Source of the DNA: a virus
Virus record (IMG/VR): IMGVR_UViG_3300048925_000693
Span: 1-43,461 of that record
Reading direction: 5' to 3' (one strand)
Length of the DNA stretch: 43,461 nucleotides
Within the stretch, counting starts at the first letter, position 1, and each line of letters starts with the position of its first letter. The translations under genes and the position numbers were made by a program. Positions 38,130 through 43,461 of the stretch are shown here, in pieces. A model generated the notes under the pieces. That model had not been told where the DNA came from and ran no database searches. It saw only the letters and a list, made by a program, of their open reading frames with translations.

Positions 38130-40493
38130 ATGACGACCTATAGAACTGGGAACCCTCTCGGAAGCGTATCCGTCAAGGATCTTTACGACAATGCCGAGAA
38201 CTTCGATACGGCCGTAAATGACCGAACCGCCGAACACTGGAACGACCGCCTTGGGGTTCGTCGTCTGTCCTGGCACGGCCTGGAGGAAGCGTTCCAGCGC
38301 TTTTTGCTCAATTCGGGCTATGAAGATCTGGGAGAGTATGCCGCCGGGATTGAGATATCTTCGCGCAACCAAATATTCCGCAAGGACGGAGAGCTGTGGC
38401 GCGCTAGCGCGAACCTGGATCTTCCGTACACGACTTCTGGGGACTGGGCGGGGGAATCTGCTTCATTCGTATCTGTGGGAGATGCCGCCTTGCGCCAGGA
38501 ACTTTCTACAGCGGGTGGCGCTGGGAAGTCAGGATTTAGCCATGATCAAGCCTACCCCGATGCAACCGTTGGGAAGAAGCTCAAACAAGGCGTGAGCCTC
38601 AAAGACGCCCCGTTCAATGGCATCGGAAACGGCGAGGACAGCAAGGCCACCGATCGCGCGGCGCTGGCAGCCATGTTCGCCTATGTCGCGCTCACAGGCG
38701 TTCCCTACACGATCCCGAAAGGCGACTGGGATCTGCCCAACTTCAATGCCCCCAGCTCGTCGACGGGTTATTTCGAGCCCGGCGCCCGCATTATTCCTTC
38801 GGAATTCTCGGCGCCCGGCGCCATCATTTCGAACGCCTCGGACGTAAACCCGTTCCGCACCGACGTGACGATCTACGGCGCTTGGGTTACTGGCGAAAAA
38901 CTCGATTTCACTGGTACGACGGGTCAGCAGGATAACGGTATTGGCTATGCACTAGGGGCTACCAGGATTCGGCTCTTTAACTTTCGCGTCGAGAATTTCA
39001 TTGCGAATTTCGACGGCCCAGGCCCTGGCGGAAAGGGTGTTGGTTTTGAGGAAGGGGTGACGGACTGCGTCGCGGCTTACGGTTATATCCGAAACTGTAC
39101 ATACGCTCTATTCGGGTCTCCAACACTGGGGAACCCAGCCAAAACCGTCTGCAATCTTACCTTCAGCCACATTACGATTCGCCAGTGTGCTGCGGTGTTG
39201 TGGGCATTGGCCGACGCAGGCACAGCCACTGTTCCAACTGGTGACCCGAGCGTCTTCAGCATGTCGCTAGACAATATCTATGCTGAAGATGTGGGTCATT
39301 TCCCTGATGTGTCAGCAGTGACTGGACGGTTCGAGAAAACAGGTGCAATTCTGCTGCATGGCGCATCGAATATCGGCGGCGGAAAGATCCGAATTTTTAA
39401 CCACGGCGACTATCCATCGGTCGCCCATCCTGCGGGCGGGACGCGCTACCCGCACGGTTACCCGAGCGTTGCTGAAGCAAGAATTGGTTCGGGCTTGTCG
39501 GGTCCCATCGGCTCGGTGATCCAGGGATGGGGCAGGAACATCAAGCTTGAAGTGGAATTCGTAGGTGACTGTGATGATGGAATCTGCATCGCGTACCCGC
39601 GGGCGCATCGCGCGAACGTCTTCAACGGCAATGTCCAGCCCGTCGGATCGTCTGGTTGGGATGTGCGGCTCAATCACCAGGGCAATAAGCTTGGGTGGGT
39701 GCGCTCCGGATACGTGGCCGGCACGTCCGGCACGCTCCAGGCCGGAGCCGCATCTACGGTGACGCTATCCACGGCGGCCTCTGAGCGCAATGGTGAGTAT
39801 GCAGGTCTGAATATCACCATCACTGGAGGCGCTGGCTCGGGTCAAACACGCCGCATCATGACCTACAACGGGACAACGAAAGTGGCCACCGTCGACCCGG
39901 TATTCAGCCCTGCACCAGACGCAACGTCCACTTTTTCGGTTTCGGGCACCACTACCGCTGTGGCGGACGGCAACATCAGTGGGTTTATTTCCTGCCGGGG
40001 TGACGCGCCGTCCGGGGGCATTGTGCACGCTTCGGCCCGGTTCCCCACCACGCTGACGTTAGAAGCCAATTCGGCTACCGGCGCGCGCGTTTCTGGGTCA
40101 ATGTTCGAAGTCTATTCGCTGAGCAACACCTTCGCAGCAGGTTCGAGCGTACGTGGAGGTTCGTGGACCCCCACGTTGTTCAACACGACGAACGTGTCTG
40201 CATCTACTGCATTCGTCTGCATGTTCACGCGGGTGGGCAATACGGTCACAGTGAGCGGCACGGTGAGCATCACGCCGGCGGGTGCCGGGACTGTGGATCT
40301 CGACATGACCCCGCCCATTCCTGCCGTCATGGCTGTCGCTACTCAAGCCGGAGGAAGCTTTAGCGATCAGGGCCGCGAGAGTGGCAGCATCATCGTCGAC
40401 GCGGCAAACAACCGCTTGCGCTTGCGGATCGTTGCTGTCTCGACGTCAAACCGAACCTTTGGATTTTCCGGCGCATACCGGATCGTGAACTGA
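38130..40493 (+). CDS. Tailspike/tail fibre protein
   Basis: A 787-residue fibre or tailspike. The N-terminal TTYRTGNPLGSVSVKDLYDNAENFD motif is the typical attachment domain of short, lyase-like phage spikes. The middle (about 130-530) has a beta-helix-like pattern (pectate-lyase-type, DRAALAAMFAYVALTGVPYTIPKGDWDL onset) probably binding or cleaving polysaccharide. The C-terminal 240 residues are beta-rich. It would decide adsorption specificity. The ATG at 38130 is preferred to an in-frame TTG at 38118. No catalytic residues can be named from sequence alone. Confidence 0.75.
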   Translation: MTTYRTGNPLGSVSVKDLYDNAENFDTAVNDRTAEHWNDRLGVRRLSWHGLEEAFQRFLLNSGYEDLGEYAAGIEISSRNQIFRKDGELWRASANLDLPYTTSGDWAGESASFVSVGDAALRQELSTAGGAGKSGFSHDQAYPDATVGKKLKQGVSLKDAPFNGIGNGEDSKATDRAALAAMFAYVALTGVPYTIPKGDWDLPNFNAPSSSTGYFEPGARIIPSEFSAPGAIISNASDVNPFRTDVTIYGAWVTGEKLDFTGTTGQQDNGIGYALGATRIRLFNFRVENFIANFDGPGPGGKGVGFEEGVTDCVAAYGYIRNCTYALFGSPTLGNPAKTVCNLTFSHITIRQCAAVLWALADAGTATVPTGDPSVFSMSLDNIYAEDVGHFPDVSAVTGRFEKTGAILLHGASNIGGGKIRIFNHGDYPSVAHPAGGTRYPHGYPSVAEARIGSGLSGPIGSVIQGWGRNIKLEVEFVGDCDDGICIAYPRAHRANVFNGNVQPVGSSGWDVRLNHQGNKLGWVRSGYVAGTSGTLQAGAASTVTLSTAASERNGEYAGLNITITGGAGSGQTRRIMTYNGTTKVATVDPVFSPAPDATSTFSVSGTTTAVADGNISGFISCRGDAPSGGIVHASARFPTTLTLEANSATGARVSGSMFEVYSLSNTFAAGSSVRGGSWTPTLFNTTNVSASTAFVCMFTRVGNTVTVSGTVSITPAGAGTVDLDMTPPIPAVMAVATQAGGSFSDQGRESGSIIVDAANNRLRLRIVAVSTSNRTFGFSGAYRIVN

Positions 40494-40494
40494 C

Positions 40495-40653
40495 ATGGAA
40501 CCTATCGCCATTACCTTCGATACCGCTAACGATCGTCTGTCGGTCACGTGGGCAGACGAGTCGACTACGACATACGAAAGATCGGACGCCGCACGCTACC
40601 TGGCCGAGGTCGAGCGTCCTGCGGATTTAGACGCTATGGGGTGGTCGGTGTGA
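40495..40653 (+). CDS. Small hypothetical protein after fibre
   Basis: A 52-residue gene beginning one base after the fibre stop. Beta-strand-like start (MEPIAITFDTANDRLSVTW), a TTTYERSDAARYLAEV helix and a DLDAMGWSV end. Its stop is overlapped as GTGA by the next gene. Probably a fibre-associated or lysis-module small protein; no function assigned. Confidence 0.55.
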   Translation: MEPIAITFDTANDRLSVTWADESTTTYERSDAARYLAEVERPADLDAMGWSV

Positions 40654-40994
40654 GCGGGGAGCGGTACTCATCCCTCGCGGGCTTGCATGAAGAGCTGAGC
40701 CAATGGCGCAAGGAAGAGCGGCTTAGTTCTGAGGCCCATCATTCAGAGAACAAGACCGAAATGGAAGCTCTGCGCCGGGAAATGCTGGCACTGTCGGCAG
40801 CGGTCAAGACTGCATTCCCGGGTGGAGATTTCGATGGGCATCGACGCTACCACGAACTTTTGATTTCTCGGGAAGAGCAGCGTCAGCAGATCCGCCGCGA
40901 GGTTATTACTCACCTATTGAAAGGGAGCACCTGGGCGATGCTGGTTGGCCTGCTGTGGATGGTATTGCGCCACGCAAAGGATTACCTCAGATGA
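40650..40994 (+). CDS. Coiled-coil membrane protein of lysis module
   Basis: A 114-residue protein from GTG 40650. The N-terminal two thirds are a charged helical/coiled-coil region (LHEELSQWRKEERLSSEAHHSENKTEMEALRREMLAL), and the C-terminus has one TM helix (GSTWAMLVGLLWMVLR, about 92-107) and a basic tail. It sits directly before the lysozyme-like gene, overlapping it by 4 bp. Possible roles are membrane-anchored holin-associated or spanin-like protein; neither can be settled. Confidence 0.55.
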   Translation: MSGERYSSLAGLHEELSQWRKEERLSSEAHHSENKTEMEALRREMLALSAAVKTAFPGGDFDGHRRYHELLISREEQRQQIRREVITHLLKGSTWAMLVGLLWMVLRHAKDYLR

Positions 40995-41494
40995 AACTGC
41001 ACGAGATCATAGACACCAGCATCAGCCCCGCGCTGGCGCTTCTCCCCTTAAAAATGGACACGTCGGCCGCGCGCGTCATGCTGCTGGCTATCGGCCTTCA
41101 GGAATCGCGTTTCGAGCATCGGCGTCAGCTTGTCGGCAATCCACCACGCCCCACAGGGCCTGCCAAAAGCTTTTGGCAGGCGGAGCAGGGTGGCGGCATG
41201 GTGCAAGGCGTCCGGCTGCACAGCTCCACCCGCGCCGCCGCCTCAATGCTGTATCAGGCGCGCGGCGTGCCTGCCAGGGACGCCGCCATCTGGGATGCTA
41301 TCGAGAACGATGACGTCTTGGCTGCTGGCCTGGCGCGCTTGCTTCTTTGGAGTGATCCTGGCCGTCTGCCTGTGGTTGGAGATTTGGACGGCGCGTGGGC
41401 GCTGTACATCCGTACATGGCGGCCTGGCAAGCCGCATCCGCAAACCTGGCCAGCGCTCTATGCGCAGGCTGTCGCCGCTGTGCAGGAGGAATGA
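40991..41494 (+). CDS. Endolysin (lysozyme-like)
   Basis: A 167-residue protein with a lysozyme/transglycosylase-like segment, AIGLQESRFEHRRQ (about 32-45, E38 in the catalytic-glutamate position), then PGPAKSFWQAEQGGG and a MVQGVRLHSSTRAAA stretch. It lacks a signal peptide, so it would need a holin. The gene order coiled-coil TM, endolysin, 3TM holin fits a lysis cassette. It is probably a muramidase or lytic transglycosylase; the exact bond cut is unknown. Confidence 0.7.
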   Translation: MKLHEIIDTSISPALALLPLKMDTSAARVMLLAIGLQESRFEHRRQLVGNPPRPTGPAKSFWQAEQGGGMVQGVRLHSSTRAAASMLYQARGVPARDAAIWDAIENDDVLAAGLARLLLWSDPGRLPVVGDLDGAWALYIRTWRPGKPHPQTWPALYAQAVAAVQEE

Positions 41495-41496
41495 AC

Positions 41497-42024
41497 ATGG
41501 CTTTCGAATGGAAAAGCGTGGTGGCCAACGTGGCGCCCATGTTGGCGACAGCTCTCGGCGGACCGCTGGCAGGTGGCGCGGTGGCGGCAATCACGAAGGC
41601 CTTGGGCCTGGGAGACGGCGCCACTGACGCGGAAATTGCTCGGAAGCTTGCTGAGGCCGACCCTGGCACGCTGCTAGAGCTGAAGAAGGCGGAGCAGGAC
41701 TTTGCCGCTCGCATGGCCGAAATGGGGTTCAAGAACGAGGCTGAACTTGAGAAGATCGCTGCTGACGACCGGGCCGACGCGCGGCATCGGGAGGCATCCG
41801 TCATGGATTGGACGCCGCGTATCCTGGCCTACCTTGTGACGGCCGGCTTTTTCACGATGCTGGGTTTCATGGTGTTTGCCGAGATCCCCGAACGCAGCAA
41901 GGACCCGATCTATATCTTGCTGGGCACCCTCGGCGGCACGTTCAGCGCGATCATCGCTTACTACTTCGGCAGCACTGCCGGCGGCCAGAAGAAGTCCGAG
42001 CTGCTGGCCAAGGGCCAGCGCTAG
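41497..42024 (+). CDS. 3TM holin-like protein
   Basis: A 175-residue protein starting at 41497, with AGGAGG 7 nt upstream (an ATG at 41491 is too close). It has a hydrophobic N-terminus (about 8-40), a charged coiled-coil middle (LAEADPGTLLELKKAEQDFAARMAEM), then two TM helices near the C-terminus (about 107-128 and 140-160) and a lysine-rich end. This matches the GTA/3TM holin superfamily (PF11351) that accompanies endolysins. A hairpin lies within its 3' end (42003-42019) with no T-tract. Confidence 0.75.
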   Translation: MAFEWKSVVANVAPMLATALGGPLAGGAVAAITKALGLGDGATDAEIARKLAEADPGTLLELKKAEQDFAARMAEMGFKNEAELEKIAADDRADARHREASVMDWTPRILAYLVTAGFFTMLGFMVFAEIPERSKDPIYILLGTLGGTFSAIIAYYFGSTAGGQKKSELLAKGQR

Positions 42025-42060
42025 CGGCTTGCCTACCGCATGTAGAATCTCGGTAAAACA

Positions 42061-43461
42061 ATGACATCAAATGCCATGACAATTACAGAAGAAAACCTCG
42101 GTTTTGCTGTGGCTGAGTTGGACGAAGACGGCCGACTTATCCGGTATGCGACGCGGTCAGGGGAATGGGTTTCACTGGTTCAGCCGCGCGAAGAGGCAAA
42201 GGGAACAGCGATTGATCCGCGCCTGTATCTACAGCGCACGGACTATATGCAGGTGCTGGTTTACGGCCAGTCGCTGCACCGCGGCGCCACCACGGGGCCT
42301 GATCCGATCACGACCACGCAGCCGTATCACAACGTGATGCTGAAATCCGGCGTGCTAGCGCGTCCGCCTTTCGCAGTCGACTATTCGGCCTTTGTGCCGC
42401 TGACAGAGCGCTACCTCGAACCGACTCAGAACGAAGCTGAGACGCCTGTTTCTTCGATGCTTAACCGCCTGGTTGAGTTGCTACTGAAGCCCGGCGAGAC
42501 GCCGAGCGATATTCGATTTGTAGGAGGAGCGCCAGGGCATGGCGGCCGGCGTATCGATCAATTGAGCCGCGGAACGGTGTTGTGGGATCAGATGCTTGAC
42601 CAGGTTACGGCGGCCAAAGCCATCGCGAACGCAGAGGGCAGTTCGTACTCGGTATGGGCCCTGGCATGGGGGCAAGGCGAAAATGACTACGCCTTGAACC
42701 CGTATACCGGAGCCGACTGGACAACTCTGGAGTACTACACCCTGTTCCGCCAGCTTGTCGGCGACTTCGCCGAAGACGCGGCGGATATCACGGGGCAGTT
42801 GTTCCCGCCGGTGACGGTCTGCTATCAGACGGCGGCGCATCGCCGCTTTTCCCGGAACCACAACAGCATTGCTATCGCGCAGTGGCGGGTTGCGCGGGAC
42901 GACCCCAGGGTCACGCTGGCCTGTCCTATGTATGCGATCCCGACCAACTGGGATAACTTGCATTTGACGGGCGACAGCTCGATCCAGCTTGGACGCTACG
43001 AGGCGCGGGCGTTGGCGCGAACGGCGCAGCACCAGGTCGCCTGGAAGCCGTTGTGGCCGACGCTGATACTGTGGCAGGGCAGGGTCATCGATATCACGTT
43101 CAACGTCCCCGACGGGGCGCTGGTGTTCGATACCGCCCTAGTGTCTGCGGCGATAAATAAGGGGTTTGACGTGTGGAGCCACGGCGCGCCAGTCACGGGC
43201 GCGATCCAAAGCGTTGAGATCGTTGGTCGCGACCGCGTGCGGATTCTCCTGCAAAACGATATGCCGCTGGGTTCGACGCTGACATACGCAAGGGGCCGAC
43301 CAGGCGATCCCGAAACGGCCGGGCCGGCATCGGGCCCGCGGGGCAACTTGCGTGACACCGAAGGCGACAGCGACAACTACGTCGACTCGACCGGCACGCG
43401 GCGCTACATGCACAATTGGTGCGTGGCTTTCGAATACAGCTATGGGGATGTTGCGCTATGA
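42061..43461 (+). CDS. SASA/SGNH-type carbohydrate esterase
   Basis: A 466-residue esterase-like protein with the SASA/SGNH layout: GQS block (nucleophile S71 in VYGQSLHRG), block III-like WGQGEND (203-209) and the Asp-His pair D298/H301 in DNLHLTG. The family removes acetyl groups from sialic acid or similar polysaccharides. After the lysis genes this could be a lysogenic-conversion enzyme or a capsule/O-antigen deacetylase carried on the virion. No ribosome site precedes the ATG, and a TAGAAT element at 42043-42048 may be a separate promoter (no -35 seen). The stop is the last base of the window. Confidence 0.75.
   Translation: MTSNAMTITEENLGFAVAELDEDGRLIRYATRSGEWVSLVQPREEAKGTAIDPRLYLQRTDYMQVLVYGQSLHRGATTGPDPITTTQPYHNVMLKSGVLARPPFAVDYSAFVPLTERYLEPTQNEAETPVSSMLNRLVELLLKPGETPSDIRFVGGAPGHGGRRIDQLSRGTVLWDQMLDQVTAAKAIANAEGSSYSVWALAWGQGENDYALNPYTGADWTTLEYYTLFRQLVGDFAEDAADITGQLFPPVTVCYQTAAHRRFSRNHNSIAIAQWRVARDDPRVTLACPMYAIPTNWDNLHLTGDSSIQLGRYEARALARTAQHQVAWKPLWPTLILWQGRVIDITFNVPDGALVFDTALVSAAINKGFDVWSHGAPVTGAIQSVEIVGRDRVRILLQNDMPLGSTLTYARGRPGDPETAGPASGPRGNLRDTEGDSDNYVDSTGTRRYMHNWCVAFEYSYGDVAL

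Noticed and set aside
38969-38980. A GCTCTTTAAC boxA-like string inside the tailspike gene
   Set aside because: It lies in coding sequence far from any promoter, so it is most likely chance, unlike the copy in the PL leader.
42003-42019. Hairpin at the end of the holin gene as a terminator
   Set aside because: It has a strong 7-bp stem but no T-tract and lies within coding sequence.

Overview
The window is a nearly complete temperate siphovirus genome, most likely an integrated prophage, from a high-GC betaproteobacterium. The Alcaligenaceae/Burkholderiales assignment (Bordetella/Achromobacter-like) is an impression from protein style and codon use, not a search result. Gene order is lambda-like: a leftward early operon, a divergent immunity region, a rightward replication operon, then terminase, head, tail, tail fibre and lysis genes. 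No integrase, tRNA, CRISPR array or attachment core is visible, so at least one prophage end probably lies outside the window.

1-10115 is the leftward early operon. It runs from a putative PL promoter (10073-10101) with two repressor operators and an rRNA-type boxA (10028-10040). It carries a pentapeptide-repeat protein, many small hypotheticals (including 34-56 residue membrane proteins joined by 4-bp overlaps), a recombination-like trio (AAA ATPase, DUF669-like protein, Gp157), a methyltransferase, a HAD-fold protein and a PrtN-like HTH protein. A small zinc-ribbon gene (3074-3247) is read against the operon.

10177-13769 is the immunity region: a secreted protein, a DUF3800 protein and a lipoprotein (candidate lysogenic-conversion or exclusion genes), an S24-type CI repressor, three operators, a PR promoter that appears leaderless, and a YdaS/Cro-like gene. 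Two tiny genes (13450-13769) are read leftward between cro and cII, where lambda has its PRE transcript. 13833-19287 is the rightward replication and regulation operon: CII-like, NinB, HNH protein, O-like initiator, DnaB-type helicase, RuvC-like resolvase and a tentative Q-like protein. A leftward putAbiC-type abortive-infection gene (19313-20242) with its own promoter sits between this operon and terminase.

20285-38073 holds packaging, head and tail genes: TerS, TerL, DUF1073 portal, Mu-F-like protein, protease/scaffold with a nested start, decoration, capsid, connectors, a tail tube with Ig-like domains, chaperone, 989-aa tape measure, tail-tip proteins, NlpC/P60 peptidase and TipJ-like protein. 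38130-42024 holds a tailspike-like fibre and a lysis cassette, and 42061-43461 a SASA/SGNH esterase. Strong intrinsic terminators inside the late region suggest late antitermination or separate transcripts.

The most unusual features are the 14-bp operator system shared by PL and PR with apparently leaderless immunity transcripts, the boxA in the PL leader, the antisense micro-gene pair between cro and cII, the self-promoted putAbiC gene, and a C10 tract at the end of the tail-tip gene where a one-base shift opens a continuous frame into the fibre gene.
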